Assembly: GCA_947625125.1 (NCBI GenBank) | Contig: CANQNF010000003.1 | Span: 1-64,000 of the forward strand | From: an uncultured Clostridia bacterium | Lineage (GTDB): Bacteria; Bacillota; Clostridia; Oscillospirales; Ruminococcaceae | DNA: 64,000 nucleotides | Reading direction: 5' to 3' | Part shown: piece after piece, positions 8,120-16,753 of the stretch | Numbering within the stretch: the first letter of the stretch is position 1 | Layout: each line of letters begins with the position of its first letter | Position numbers and translations under genes: made by a program | Notes under the pieces: generated by a model | What the model saw: the letters and a program-made list of their open reading frames with translations, nothing else | Databases searched by the model: none | What the model was told of the DNA's origin: nothing

Positions 8120-8968
8120 TTGTATAAAATTTTGAAAAAAAAGGAGCTCAACGCTCAGGTCACGCTGATGGAGCTTGAGGCGCCGCTGATAGCGAAAAAA
8201 GCGCTTGCCGGCCAGTTTATCATCTTCAGAATAGACGAGTTCGGCGAGAGGATACCTCTTACCATCGCAGACTACGACCGCGAAAAGGGTACTGTTACCA
8301 TCATATTCCAAAAGGTCGGCCGCTCCACTATCATGCTCGGAAACTTAAACGAGGGCGATTCGATACTTGATCTGGTCGGACCTCTCGGAGTCCCCACCGA
8401 GATACCCGAGGGCGCTAAAAAGGTCGCCGTTATCGGCGGAGGCGTGGGCTGCGCCATTGCATACCCACAGGCCAAGGCGCTTTATAACGTGGGCGTCGAG
8501 GTCGACGTTATCGCCGGGTTCAGAAGCCGCGACATCGTTATTTTGGAGGATGAGATGCGCGCCGTCTCGAAAAACCTCTATATCACCACCGACGACGGCA
8601 CATACGGCATGAAAGGGTTTGTCACAAATAAGCTTCAGGAGCTTATCGACGCGGGAAACAAGTACGACTGCGTTATCGCCATAGGCCCTGTGCCGATGAT
8701 GAAATTCGTCTGCGCCGTCACAAAGCCCTATGGCATTAAGACCATTGTCTCCCTGAACCCTATCATGATAGACGGCACGGGGATGTGCGGAGGCTGTCGC
8801 GTAAGAGTCGGCGGGCAGATAAAATACGCCTGCGTTGACGGCCCCGACTTTGACGGGCACGAGGTAGATTTTGACGAGCTCATGCACAGAAATTCCGCCT
8901 ATAAAGAGCAGGAGCAGCATGACCGCGAACATATTTGCAGACTTACGGGAGGTGCAGTCAATGCCTAA
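8120..8968 (+). CDS. nfnA: NADH-dependent ferredoxin:NADP+ oxidoreductase, subunit A
   Basis: FAD- and [2Fe-2S]-containing small subunit of the electron-bifurcating NfnAB complex, which couples reduced ferredoxin and NADH to NADP+ reduction. The protein has the ferredoxin-reductase fold: an FAD-binding barrel (1-95), an NAD-binding part with VAVIGGGVGCA (about 105-115), and a C-terminal cysteine cluster GMCGGCRV...YACVDGP. I start it at the TTG at 8120 because AGGCAGGAG lies just before it and the family begins with YKIL-type sequence; the open frame extends 48 codons further but overlaps the amidase. The length is 282. It overlaps nfnB by 8 bases. A dihydroorotate-dehydrogenase electron-transfer subunit is the closest alternative. 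Confidence 0.9.
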   Translation: MYKILKKKELNAQVTLMELEAPLIAKKALAGQFIIFRIDEFGERIPLTIADYDREKGTVTIIFQKVGRSTIMLGNLNEGDSILDLVGPLGVPTEIPEGAKKVAVIGGGVGCAIAYPQAKALYNVGVEVDVIAGFRSRDIVILEDEMRAVSKNLYITTDDGTYGMKGFVTNKLQELIDAGNKYDCVIAIGPVPMMKFVCAVTKPYGIKTIVSLNPIMIDGTGMCGGCRVRVGGQIKYACVDGPDFDGHEVDFDELMHRNSAYKEQEQHDREHICRLTGGAVNA

Positions 8969-10343
8969 TATGCAGCTTACAAAAACTCCGGCCAAGGAGC
9001 AGGACCCCAAGGCAAGGGCGAAAAACTTCAAAGAGGTCTCATCCTGCTACACCGAAGAGGAGGCTTTAAACGAGGCACAGCGCTGTCTCAACTGTAAAAA
9101 TAAGCCCTGCGTATCTGGCTGCCCGGTAGGGGTCAGGATTCCCGAGTTTATAGAAAAAATCCGCGAGGGCTGCATTTCCGAAGCTTACGACATCATCAAG
9201 ACTACAAACGGGCTTCCGGCCGTCTGCGGCAGGGTCTGCCCCCAGGAGAGTCAGTGCGAATCTAAGTGCGTTCGCGGCATAAAAGGCGAGCCGGTCGGCA
9301 TAGGCCGTCTTGAAAGATTCTGCGCAGACTATATGGCGGACAAGGCCTCCGCACCCGAAAAACCTCAGCCCAACGGCCACCGCGTCGCCATAGTCGGCTC
9401 GGGTCCCTCCGGCCTTTCCTGCGCATCAGACCTTGCAAAGCTCGGGTATGAAGTCACCGTCTTTGAAGCGTTTCACACTGCCGGCGGAGTCCTTATGTAC
9501 GGCATTCCCGAATTCAGGCTCCCGAAAGCCACAGTCCAGCGTGAGATAGACGGCCTTAAGGCCCTTGGCGTAAAGGTCGAGACCGATATGGTCATCGGTA
9601 AGATACTCTCGGTCGACGAGCTGTTTGATGACGGTTTTGAGGCGGTATTTATCGGTACAGGCGCGGGTCTTCCCAATTTCATGGGAATTCCCGGGGAATC
9701 GCTTGTCGGGGTATTCTCTGCCAACGAATACTTAACGAGGACAAACCTCATGAAAGCCTATCTTGATGACTACGACACGCCTATCGCAAAGAGCAGCAAG
9801 GTGGCCGTCGTCGGCGGTGGAAACGTCGCCATGGACGCCGCAAGATCCGCTTTAAGGCTTGGCGCCGACAAGGTTTATATAGTTTATCGCCGTTCGGCAG
9901 ACGAAATGCCCGCAAGACGTGAAGAAGTCCACCACGCCGGCGAAGAGGGGATAGAGTTTAAATATCTCACAAATCCCACCGAGATCCTTGACGACGGAAA
10001 CGGCAGGGTCAAGGGCCTTAAATGCGTTAAAATGGAACTGACCGAGCCCGACCAGAGCGGCAGAAGAGGCGTGAGACCCATTGAGAATTCGGAGTTTGAG
10101 ATAGAGGCCGACGCCGTTATAATGGCCATCGGAACGTCTCCCAACCCGCTTATTCGCTCCACCACCCCCGGGCTTGAGACCAACAGGCGCGGCTGCTTTA
10201 TCGTCGATGAAAATATGCTGACTTCCCGAGAGGGCGTTTACGCCGGAGGCGACGCCGTCACGGGCGCGGCTACCGTAATTTTGGCGATGGGAGCCGGAAA
10301 ACAGGCTGCAAAGGCCATCGACGAATACATAAAAAATAAATAA
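8961..10343 (+). CDS. nfnB: NADH-dependent ferredoxin:NADP+ oxidoreductase, subunit B (GltD-like)
   Basis: Large subunit of NfnAB, homologous to the small subunit of glutamate synthase. N-terminal cysteine motifs CLNCKNKPCVSGCPVG and CGRVCPQESQCESKC should bind two [4Fe-4S] clusters. FAD-binding VAIVGSGPSGLSCA (about residue 139) and NADPH-binding VAVVGGGNVAMDAAR follow. The start at ATG 8961 is chosen over an upstream in-frame ATG because GGGAGGTG lies 7 bases before it; this gives 460 residues, normal for the family. No glutamate synthase large subunit is nearby and nfnA is, so the Nfn role is preferred over gltD. Confidence 0.92.
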   Translation: MPNMQLTKTPAKEQDPKARAKNFKEVSSCYTEEEALNEAQRCLNCKNKPCVSGCPVGVRIPEFIEKIREGCISEAYDIIKTTNGLPAVCGRVCPQESQCESKCVRGIKGEPVGIGRLERFCADYMADKASAPEKPQPNGHRVAIVGSGPSGLSCASDLAKLGYEVTVFEAFHTAGGVLMYGIPEFRLPKATVQREIDGLKALGVKVETDMVIGKILSVDELFDDGFEAVFIGTGAGLPNFMGIPGESLVGVFSANEYLTRTNLMKAYLDDYDTPIAKSSKVAVVGGGNVAMDAARSALRLGADKVYIVYRRSADEMPARREEVHHAGEEGIEFKYLTNPTEILDDGNGRVKGLKCVKMELTEPDQSGRRGVRPIENSEFEIEADAVIMAIGTSPNPLIRSTTPGLETNRRGCFIVDENMLTSREGVYAGGDAVTGAATVILAMGAGKQAAKAIDEYIKNK

Positions 10344-10361
10344 AATCGGAGGTTTAAAATT

Positions 10362-10763
10362 ATGGGAATTATTATGAACGCCGCACCTGCGGCAAGCGTG
10401 GGAGGCTCGATGTATACTCTCATCTTCATGGTCTTAATGCTTGTGGTACTCTACTTCATCATGATACGCCCTCAGCGCAAAAAGGAAAAGGCCGATGAGG
10501 AGATGCGCAAAAACGTTCAGATAGGCGACGAGATAGAGACCGTCGGCGGCATCGTCGGCATTATCGTCAAGGTCGAGGAAAAGACCGTCGTTATAGAGAC
10601 AAGCTCCGACCGCTGCAAGATGAGAATAAAAAAATGGGCGATAGCCCAGAACGTCTCCGCAAACGAGGAGCGCGCAGCCGCCGCTGACAAGGCAAAGGCC
10701 GCCAAGGAAGAAAAGTCGAGCAAGAAAGCCTCAAAAGAGGACCAGCCGATAGAAAAAGACTGA
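10362..10763 (+). CDS. yajC: Preprotein translocase subunit YajC
   Basis: Small accessory protein of the SecDF-YajC membrane complex. One membrane helix (about residues 17-36) is followed by the family signature YFIMIRPQRKK and the cytoplasmic domain with GDEIETVGGIVGIIVKV. The length of 133 includes an Ala/Lys/Glu-rich charged tail. GGAGG at 10348-10352 fits the ATG. secD and secF do not follow here. Confidence 0.93.
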   Translation: MGIIMNAAPAASVGGSMYTLIFMVLMLVVLYFIMIRPQRKKEKADEEMRKNVQIGDEIETVGGIVGIIVKVEEKTVVIETSSDRCKMRIKKWAIAQNVSANEERAAAADKAKAAKEEKSSKKASKEDQPIEKD

Positions 10764-10784
10764 ATTTGATTCTAAAAAGACATC

Positions 10785-10826
10785 CCCCCGAATATCGTTT
10801 TAAAAACGGTATCGGGGGAATTTTTT
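10785..10826 (+). terminator. Intrinsic terminator after yajC, overlapping the next ribosome binding site
   Basis: CCCCCGA at 10785-10791 and complementary TCGGGGG at 10812-10818 continue into ATATCGTTTT/ACGGTAT-type pairing with one bulge. The 3' arm is followed by AATTTTTT. The GGGGGAA of the 3' arm lies 7 bases before the ATG at 10827, so it can also act as the ribosome binding site of the next gene. Confidence 0.8.
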
Positions 10827-11201
10827 ATGCCCGGAATTTTAAAGGGCGTGAGCAGGGGACTGCTCGCCGGGGTCTTGGCGCTTATGATTTTTTGCATGCT
10901 TGCGGCGGTTTTACAGCTGTTTACGGATGTTTCTGACAGCCTTGCGAGCGCTTTGGGCGTGGCGATTATAGCGGCTTCGGTCTGGGTCTCGGCATATGTT
11001 TCCACACAGATATGCCGAACAAGAGGACTTATTCAGGGTCTTATATGCGGTTCATCGGCATTTTTTATCCTCTTTGCGGCAAGCTGCATATTCGGAAAAT
11101 TCAGCTTTTCCGAGAGCTTTGCGATAAAGGCGGCGGTCTGTCTTATTTCGGGAGCGGTCGGCGGCATAAAGGGCGTAAACACAAAAAAGACCAAGCTGTA
11201 A
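10827..11201 (+). CDS. TIGR04086/YrzE-like small membrane protein
   Basis: A 124-residue protein with four predicted membrane helices (about 7-28, 35-58, 68-87, 95-116) and a short basic tail KKTKL. Family TIGR04086 members of this size are typically found beside yajC in Clostridia. The function is unknown. Its ATG follows directly on the T-run of a hairpin, and its only ribosome binding site is the G-run in the 3' arm of that hairpin. Confidence 0.8.
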   Translation: MPGILKGVSRGLLAGVLALMIFCMLAAVLQLFTDVSDSLASALGVAIIAASVWVSAYVSTQICRTRGLIQGLICGSSAFFILFAASCIFGKFSFSESFAIKAAVCLISGAVGGIKGVNTKKTKL

Positions 11202-11249
11202 TATATCCTCGGGCATGCGAATATAATTCAGAAAAAGGACGGTGAAAGC

Positions 11250-12110
11250 ATGAATTCAAAATTAAGCTTTGCATATCCTCTTCTGCCTCACGAGGTCTTA
11301 AGGGCGGTCAGGTCGTTTGTCGAACAGGATAAAATCGACGAGATACGCTTAAGAGCCGGCGGAAAGGTTTCTCTCACGGTCTCGGGAAAGGATATGCTTT
11401 TGGACTTAAGGACCGGGCCGGAGGATGTGATGAACTGCTTTAAAACGGCGTTCAGCTATTCGCTCCACTCCCATCCCAAGGAACTTCGGCAGGGCAGCAT
11501 AACCACCCAAGGAGGCAACAGGGTAGGCTTCTGCGGGAAAGCTGTCATAGAAAATGACAGGGTAGAATCTGTCTGCGAAATTAGCTCAGTAAACATCAGG
11601 ATAGCGCGTGAAATTTTCGGCGTTTCGGATGAAATTGTCGGGACCTGCTTTTCGGAGCGACCCTGCGGGCTGCTTATTATCGGGCCTCCGTCAAGCGGCA
11701 AGACGACCCTTTTGCGGGACATTTCCCGGGTCTTGGGGGAGAAATACTCGGTTTCACTTATCGATGAGCGAGGAGAGCTCTCGGCGATGTACGACGGTGT
11801 ACCCCAAAACAGCGTGGGAAGCCTAACAGACGTATTTTTCCTCTACCCAAAGGCCGAGGGTATAGAGACCGCGGTAAGGTCGATGAGCCCGAAAATCATA
11901 ATTGCAGACGAGATTTCTGGGCAGGACGATGTAAATGCCCTGTTTTACGCGGTAAGCTCGGGCGTGAAAATAATAACCGCCGTCCACGGCGTAAGCCTTG
12001 AGCAGGTATCTAAAAAACCGGGGCTTGATTTGCTGATAGCTTCGGGAGCGTTCGAGTACGCCGTTATACTTTCCGAGAACAGAAAATCGGAGGTCGTGAA
12101 AATTGTTTAA
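11250..12110 (+). CDS. spoIIIAA: Stage III sporulation protein AA (ATPase)
   Basis: Cytoplasmic ATPase of the mother cell, part of the SpoIIIA-SpoIIQ channel needed for forespore gene expression; related to secretion ATPases. Walker A GPPSSGKTT is near residue 150 and a Walker B-like IIIADEI near 212. The length of 286 is a little short of the 300-310 usual in Bacillus. First gene of a complete AA-AH operon. The ATG at 11250 is preceded by AAAGGACGGTG. Confidence 0.95.
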   Translation: MNSKLSFAYPLLPHEVLRAVRSFVEQDKIDEIRLRAGGKVSLTVSGKDMLLDLRTGPEDVMNCFKTAFSYSLHSHPKELRQGSITTQGGNRVGFCGKAVIENDRVESVCEISSVNIRIAREIFGVSDEIVGTCFSERPCGLLIIGPPSSGKTTLLRDISRVLGEKYSVSLIDERGELSAMYDGVPQNSVGSLTDVFFLYPKAEGIETAVRSMSPKIIIADEISGQDDVNALFYAVSSGVKIITAVHGVSLEQVSKKPGLDLLIASGAFEYAVILSENRKSEVVKIV

Positions 12111-12576
12111 GACGGTTTTATGCATGCTCCTGACCTGCTTCTGCTATCTTGTTTCCGTGGAGCTCTGCCGTCGAAAGGAGCGCCTTTCGGACAGCGCCCG
12201 CGACCTTTCCGACTGCGTGGGAAAGGCGATATCCATGCTCGGGTTTTTGCGCTCCGACGTTTATAAAATTTCAAAAGAGGCGTTCGGGGCATGCTTTAAA
12301 AGCTTTGACTTTGATAAAACGGCTCCGTTTCCCGAACTTTGGGCCAAAGCCTGCGAATCTGAGTTTTCCGACCCGGAAACTAAAAGGCTTGCGCTTACGG
12401 CAGGTGAGATTTTAGGAAGCTCCGACGCATGGTCCCAGGCCGAGCGGCTCAGGATTTTGCAGGAGGACATAAGGCTTCATGCGGAAAGTATGCGCCAAAA
12501 ATATGACAGCGAAAAAAGAATCTACAAAACAGTCGGGGCCTTTTCGGGACTTGCCCTGAGCATCATGATAATTTAA
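12103..12576 (+). CDS. spoIIIAB: Stage III sporulation protein AB
   Basis: Membrane protein of the SpoIIIA channel, similar to GspF-type platform proteins. There is an N-terminal membrane helix (1-17), a helical soluble domain, and a C-terminal hydrophobic stretch FSGLALSIMII. The start is a TTG at 12103, which overlaps the end of spoIIIAA and has GGAGG at 12089-12093. The TTG and overlap suggest translational coupling. Confidence 0.92.
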   Translation: MFKTVLCMLLTCFCYLVSVELCRRKERLSDSARDLSDCVGKAISMLGFLRSDVYKISKEAFGACFKSFDFDKTAPFPELWAKACESEFSDPETKRLALTAGEILGSSDAWSQAERLRILQEDIRLHAESMRQKYDSEKRIYKTVGAFSGLALSIMII

Positions 12577-12585
12577 GGAGAAAAA

Positions 12586-12780
12586 ATGGACGTAACGCTG
12601 ATATTTCAGATAGCGGGCCTCGGGATAATTGTAGCCGTCCTGAGCCAGCTTTTAAAAAGAGCCGAGAGGGACGAGCAGGCGCTTATGATAACGATAGCGG
12701 GGCTTGTCATTGTTTTGGTCATGCTTGTAAACGAGATCTCCGAGCTTTTCGACACGGTAAGGTCGGCTTTCGGATTCTGA
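12586..12780 (+). CDS. spoIIIAC: Stage III sporulation protein AC
   Basis: A 64-residue protein with two membrane helices (about 5-20 and 31-55), the usual size and topology for SpoIIIAC. AAGGAG precedes the ATG. It overlaps spoIIIAD by one base (TGATG). Confidence 0.93.
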   Translation: MDVTLIFQIAGLGIIVAVLSQLLKRAERDEQALMITIAGLVIVLVMLVNEISELFDTVRSAFGF

Positions 12781-13169
12781 TGGACATTGTAAAGGTTTCG
12801 GCAGTCTGTTTAATAGCTGCGGTCCTCGCCAAGGTCATACAGCCTACAAACCGCGATCTTGCAGCGCTTCTATCCATTTCGGCGGTCATCTTTTCGGCGT
12901 TTGCGGCCATTGATGGGATAACCGAGGTTTTTTCCGGCTCCGACGGAATTTTAGGCGGCGCAGGCGTGGCCACGGGGTATGTCAGGCTCGCGTTCAAGGC
13001 CTTGGGGATATGCTATCTTACCGAGCTTTGCGCTTCATCCTGCCGGGACTGCGGAGAGACTGCCCTCGGTGCGGCGGTCGACCTTTCGGGCAGAGTGGCG
13101 ATTTCGCTTCTCATGCTCCCGCTCATCAGGCAGTTTATCGAAATTATCAGAACGGTTTTGGAAAGATGA
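12780..13169 (+). CDS. spoIIIAD: Stage III sporulation protein AD
   Basis: A 129-residue membrane protein with about four hydrophobic segments, homologous in part to SpoIIIAC. It sits in the fixed operon order with one-base overlap upstream and a four-base ATGA overlap with spoIIIAE downstream. Confidence 0.93.
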   Translation: MDIVKVSAVCLIAAVLAKVIQPTNRDLAALLSISAVIFSAFAAIDGITEVFSGSDGILGGAGVATGYVRLAFKALGICYLTELCASSCRDCGETALGAAVDLSGRVAISLLMLPLIRQFIEIIRTVLER

Positions 13170-14263
13170 AAAAAATAATTGTCATTTTAGTGGTTCTGCT
13201 GACGTTTTTATTTCCGTCATGCGCATATGCCGATGAAAACCCGTCAACCGATGAGATATTAAGCCCGCTTTCCGAGGCGGATACCTCCGATATAAAGGAC
13301 AGCCTTGATGGTTTGGGGATAGACTCCTCAGACCCCGAAAGCGTAAGAGACCTCAGCCCGAACAAGCTTTTAAGCTTTGTCGTGTCCGTCTTTTCGGAAG
13401 CGCTGAAAACTCCTCTGAAAATAGTTCTGACCGTCTCCGTTTTTGCGGCATTTTGCTCGGTCACTCAGACCTTAAGCTTTAAATCTGGGCTTTACGGGGA
13501 GCTGTTCGTGTTGATTTGCTTTATAGCCCTCAGCCCGACCATGGTGGAAGCATTCTCAAACGCCGTCGCCGCTATAAAAGGAGCTTCGCGCTTCATGCTG
13601 GCATACATACCCGTCTTTGCGTCATTGGCGGCAGCTTCCGGAAACCTCTCCGCAGCCGTTTCCTACAATGCCGTGCTGATGTATTTCTGCGAGGGAGCGG
13701 CGCTTATAGCTTCATCGGTTTTAAAGCCGATACTCTGCTGCATGCTTGCTCTCACGGCTTCTCAGGCGCTTGATCCAAATCTTGGGAACATAACCGCTGC
13801 TCTTAAAAACACCGTCACCACAGTTTTGGGATTTGTCATGACCCTGTTTCTCGGCATAATCGGGCTTCAGACCATTGTGGGAAGAACCGCCGAGGGGCTT
13901 GCCGTAAAAGCCGGAAAATACGCCGTTTCAAGCTTTGTGCCGATAATCGGCTACTCGCTCTCGGAATCATATAAGGCCGTAAGCCTGAGCCTGTCGGCAA
14001 TAAGGACAACGGTCGGCGCGCTCGGCGTGATAATACTCTTTCTCTTTGCACTCACGCCGATAGTCACGGCTTTAGTCTATAAGGCCTCGCTTGTTTTCTG
14101 CGGGTGGATATGCCGGCTCATGGGCGCGGACAGGCTTTCGGGGCTGATGTACGGCCTCGGCGACGTTTTCTCGTTTCTGTCGACCGTTCTTATATTTTTT
14201 ATGCTGATGCTGACGGTCGCGACGGGAATGCTCATACTTTTAGGAGGGACGGTGACGGCGTGA
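13166..14263 (+). CDS. spoIIIAE: Stage III sporulation protein AE
   Basis: Polytopic membrane protein of the mother-cell channel complex. A signal-like segment MKKIIVILVVLLTFLFP is followed by an acidic extracellular region (about 24-80) and many membrane helices. I start it at ATG 13166, overlapping the stop of spoIIIAD, since the 52 codons upstream run in a shadow frame of spoIIIAD. The result is 365 residues, near the usual length of about 390. Confidence 0.93.
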   Translation: MKKIIVILVVLLTFLFPSCAYADENPSTDEILSPLSEADTSDIKDSLDGLGIDSSDPESVRDLSPNKLLSFVVSVFSEALKTPLKIVLTVSVFAAFCSVTQTLSFKSGLYGELFVLICFIALSPTMVEAFSNAVAAIKGASRFMLAYIPVFASLAAASGNLSAAVSYNAVLMYFCEGAALIASSVLKPILCCMLALTASQALDPNLGNITAALKNTVTTVLGFVMTLFLGIIGLQTIVGRTAEGLAVKAGKYAVSSFVPIIGYSLSESYKAVSLSLSAIRTTVGALGVIILFLFALTPIVTALVYKASLVFCGWICRLMGADRLSGLMYGLGDVFSFLSTVLIFFMLMLTVATGMLILLGGTVTA

Positions 14264-14727
14264 AATTTCTGACCGAAACGGTATTTTTGGTGTCGTCTCT
14301 TTCGGCAGTCAGCGCGCTTTTACTTATGCTCGCCCCAGACAGATACCGCAGAGAGGTAAAGGCGGTGCTGTCCTTAATAATTGCGGCGTCGGTCATCGGC
14401 ACGTTCATAAGCGCAGATTTTTCGGACATTTCCGGCTTTACATATGCCCCCGACCTTTCAGGCGCGGGATATTCTTCGGATGAGGCCGTTAAAAAGGAGC
14501 TTTCCGGGCGCATTGCAGACTATATCGGAAGCCTTATGATTGAGCGGGGAATAAGCTGTAAAAAAATTGAAGTCGAAACGTCTATTGATGAAAACAGGAG
14601 CATATTTATTACCAAGGCAAGCTTATGGCTTGGTCCTGACCAAGCGGAAAGCGAGCCCCGGATATCGTCGCTTATTCTGTCAAAAATCGGCGATATAGAT
14701 ATCGAATTTATCTATGAGGATGATTAA
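14260..14727 (+). CDS. spoIIIAF: Stage III sporulation protein AF
   Basis: Channel-complex protein with two N-terminal membrane helices (about 5-23 and 33-51) and a soluble domain resembling ring-forming folds. The start is the GTG at 14260 overlapping the spoIIIAE stop, with AGGAGG at 14242-14247. The open frame continues upstream inside spoIIIAE but has no membrane character there. Length 155. Confidence 0.9.
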   Translation: MKFLTETVFLVSSLSAVSALLLMLAPDRYRREVKAVLSLIIAASVIGTFISADFSDISGFTYAPDLSGAGYSSDEAVKKELSGRIADYIGSLMIERGISCKKIEVETSIDENRSIFITKASLWLGPDQAESEPRISSLILSKIGDIDIEFIYEDD

Positions 14728-15222
14728 ATGGGACTAAAGGAAATAAAGGACAGAATAAAGACCGTCCCGAGGATATGGATATATCTTTTTGCGGCTTTGG
14801 TATCTTTTCTCATTCTTATAGGAATGAGATCCGCCGAAAAAAGCGAGGATGCAAAGCCGGAGGAGCCGGCAGCGCCTTTGCAGTCGGAAAGCTGCGAGGA
14901 GAAGCTTGAAAGGCGGCTTTCCGAGATGATATCCGACATAAAGGGCGCGGGAGACGCTAAGGTAATGGTTACATTTTACGGCGGAGAGGAAAAGGTATTT
15001 GCCGAAAATAAAACCGAATCCGACGGAAGAACTGAGACCGAGACCGTAATAGTCGGCTCAAAGGAGGCTCTACTTAAGCAAAGCCTTTACCCCGAAGTCA
15101 GGGGAGTGACCGTTATCTGCCCGGGAGGAGACGTCCCCGGGACAAAAGAAAAGGTGGTAAATGCGGTATCTACCGTATTGGATATACCCACAAGCAAGGT
15201 TTATGTGACCAAATCAAAATAA
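14728..15222 (+). CDS. spoIIIAG: Stage III sporulation protein AG
   Basis: Single-pass membrane protein (helix about 16-33) whose extracellular domain forms a large ring in the intermembrane space around the forespore in Bacillus. The ring-building motif region and the C-terminal TVICPGGDVPGTKEKVVNAV are recognisable. Length 164, shorter than the Bacillus protein (about 229). The ATG directly follows the spoIIIAF stop. Confidence 0.93.
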   Translation: MGLKEIKDRIKTVPRIWIYLFAALVSFLILIGMRSAEKSEDAKPEEPAAPLQSESCEEKLERRLSEMISDIKGAGDAKVMVTFYGGEEKVFAENKTESDGRTETETVIVGSKEALLKQSLYPEVRGVTVICPGGDVPGTKEKVVNAVSTVLDIPTSKVYVTKSK

Positions 15223-15241
15223 CTGGGAGGACATCGCAGCA

Positions 15242-15805
15242 ATGAGAAATTTCAAAAGAAGCTTTAATGTCAGGATCAACAAGAAGCACGTCATTCTGGC
15301 GGGCCTTACGCTTTTGCTCGGGGTGACGGTCTATGCAAACTATCGCCTCAGCAACGCTAAGATACCCGCTACCGACGTTATCGACTCGGTGGACGTCGGC
15401 GAAACATACGGCGAGGTTCAGTATGTCAACGGCACGGAGCTCGGCAGCTATTCTACCGAGGACTACTTTGCTCAGGCAAGGCTCGATAAGCTAACCGCAC
15501 GCGACGAAGCTGTGGAGACCCTTAAAATGGTTCTCGGCGGTCAGGACATTTCGGAGGAGGAACTCGCTACATACACCGAGAACGCCATCAGCCTTTCATC
15601 TCTCATCGAGAGTGAAAACACCATCGAAAACCTTATTCTTGCCTGCGGCTACGAGGACTGCGTGGTGTACCTTGACGGCGAGAATGCAAGCGTAGTGGTC
15701 AAGTCGGACGGCCTCAGCGCGTCCCAGGCGGCGGAGATAAAAGACATACTTCTGAGCGAGACTTCGGTCGAGAATGAAAATATCAGAATTTTTGAGGTAA
15801 AATAG
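15242..15805 (+). CDS. spoIIIAH: Stage III sporulation protein AH
   Basis: Mother-cell partner of SpoIIQ in the zipper across the engulfing membranes. An N-terminal RINKKHVILAG is followed by a membrane helix (about 18-35) and an extracellular domain with the family's C-terminal pattern of Ala/Glu-rich helices and VYLDGENASVVVKS. Length 187. GGGAGG precedes the ATG. Last gene of the operon; a new promoter follows. Confidence 0.93.
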   Translation: MRNFKRSFNVRINKKHVILAGLTLLLGVTVYANYRLSNAKIPATDVIDSVDVGETYGEVQYVNGTELGSYSTEDYFAQARLDKLTARDEAVETLKMVLGGQDISEEELATYTENAISLSSLIESENTIENLILACGYEDCVVYLDGENASVVVKSDGLSASQAAEIKDILLSETSVENENIRIFEVK

Positions 15806-15834
15806 TTGAATTTCTTTTCGGAATGTGCTATACT
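15806..15834 (+). promoter_or_regulatory. Promoter of the asp23 gene cluster
   Basis: TTGAAT (15806-15811) and TATACT (15829-15834) with a 17-bp spacer that ends in TGC, an extended -10. It begins at the stop codon of spoIIIAH, separating vegetative genes from the sporulation operon. Confidence 0.87.
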
Positions 15835-15913
15835 ATACGATGTATAAATGTATAAAACTTTGTATAGGCCATTTCCCCGGATTTTACCCGGATGTTAAAA
15901 GGAGAAGAAAAAT

Positions 15914-16276
15914 ATGGAAAAAACCGAGTACACTAAAAAGGGCTCACTCAAGGTTTCGGAGAGCGTTATCGTAACGATAGCTAAAAACGCTGCGCTTGAG
16001 ATAGACGGTGTGTCTAAAATATCATCAAAGGGCCTTAAGATCAAAAAAATGCTGCAATCCTCGGCGGACCCCTCGGATATAAGGGTCAGCATGGCCGAGG
16101 GGGTATGCCGCATAGGGATCGGCATAATTGCAAAAAGCGGCTATAACGTCATAAACGTCTGCGAGCAGATACAGGAAAAGGTAAAAGCCGCAGTACAGTC
16201 GATGACCGGCGTGACAGTCGCAAAGGTCGACGTGACAGTCGCAGACGTGGTTTTTGAGCCGGTGGAAGAGGAATAA
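15914..16276 (+). CDS. Asp23/Gls24 family envelope stress protein
   Basis: A 120-residue Asp23-domain protein of the type found upstream of nusB (YqhY in Bacillus). The family pattern is visible: KVSESVIVTIAKNAALEIDGVSKI at the start and VNVCEQIQEKVKAAVQSMTGV in the C-terminal half. Family members are linked to envelope homeostasis and, for YqhY, to acetyl-CoA carboxylase; the role here is inferred. AAAAGGAG precedes the ATG. Confidence 0.92.
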   Translation: MEKTEYTKKGSLKVSESVIVTIAKNAALEIDGVSKISSKGLKIKKMLQSSADPSDIRVSMAEGVCRIGIGIIAKSGYNVINVCEQIQEKVKAAVQSMTGVTVAKVDVTVADVVFEPVEEE

Positions 16277-16322
16277 TACGCCAAGCGGCCGAGCGGGTAA
16301 CTCCGCTTGGTCTTTGGCGTAT
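16276..16322 (+). promoter_or_regulatory. Hairpin region before nusB with two alternative pairings
   Basis: CCAAGCGG (16281-16288) can pair with CCGCTTGG (16303-16310). ATACGCCAA (16276-16284) can pair with TTGGCGTAT (16314-16322). The two pairings share CCAA and so compete. No T run follows, so this is not a plain terminator; a leader structure or processing site is possible. Confidence 0.5.
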
Positions 16323-16348
16323 CTATTTTAAAAATACAGGAGAAAATT

Positions 16349-16753
16349 ATGAACAGACATGAGATACGGGAGGCCGAGTTTCTGCTTCTCTTCGAGAAGT
16401 CTTTCAGGGACGAATCGGTGCGCGACCTCGTGACCCAGCATGAGACCGACTACACGTTCATGTGCAACGAAGAGGTCGAAAAAACCGCCGAGGAGGTCGT
16501 CGAAAAGCTTCCCGAGCTTGACGCCGTTATAGAAAAATTCTCGCCCTCGAGGGCTTTGAACAGGATACCAAAGGTCAATCTTTCGATTTTGCGGCTCGCC
16601 GTTTTTGAGATTTTATACCGCTCGGACAAGGTCCCGGTAAACGCCGCCGTCAACGAGGCGGTCGGTCTCGCTCGGGCATACGGCCAGGAGGGCGACATCA
16701 AGTTTGTAAACGGCGTTTTGGGAGCATTTACAAGGAGCCTGAAAAATGGCTGA
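16349..16753 (+). CDS. nusB: Transcription antitermination factor NusB
   Basis: RNA-binding partner of NusE/S10 in rRNA antitermination. All-helical NusB fold with REAEFLLLFEKSF at the start and the signature region NLSILRLAVFEILYRSDVPVNAAVNEAV in interrupted form (ILRLAVFEILY, VPVNAAVNEAV). I chose the ATG at 16349 (134 residues), 8 bases after AGGAG, over an upstream in-frame start inside the hairpin region. Confidence 0.95.
   Translation: MNRHEIREAEFLLLFEKSFRDESVRDLVTQHETDYTFMCNEEVEKTAEEVVEKLPELDAVIEKFSPSRALNRIPKVNLSILRLAVFEILYRSDKVPVNAAVNEAVGLARAYGQEGDIKFVNGVLGAFTRSLKNG

Noticed and set aside
8871-8960. Upstream extension of nfnB
   Set aside because: The 30 extra codons overlap nfnA's 3' end and precede a strong ribosome binding site at 8947-8954 matched to ATG 8961.
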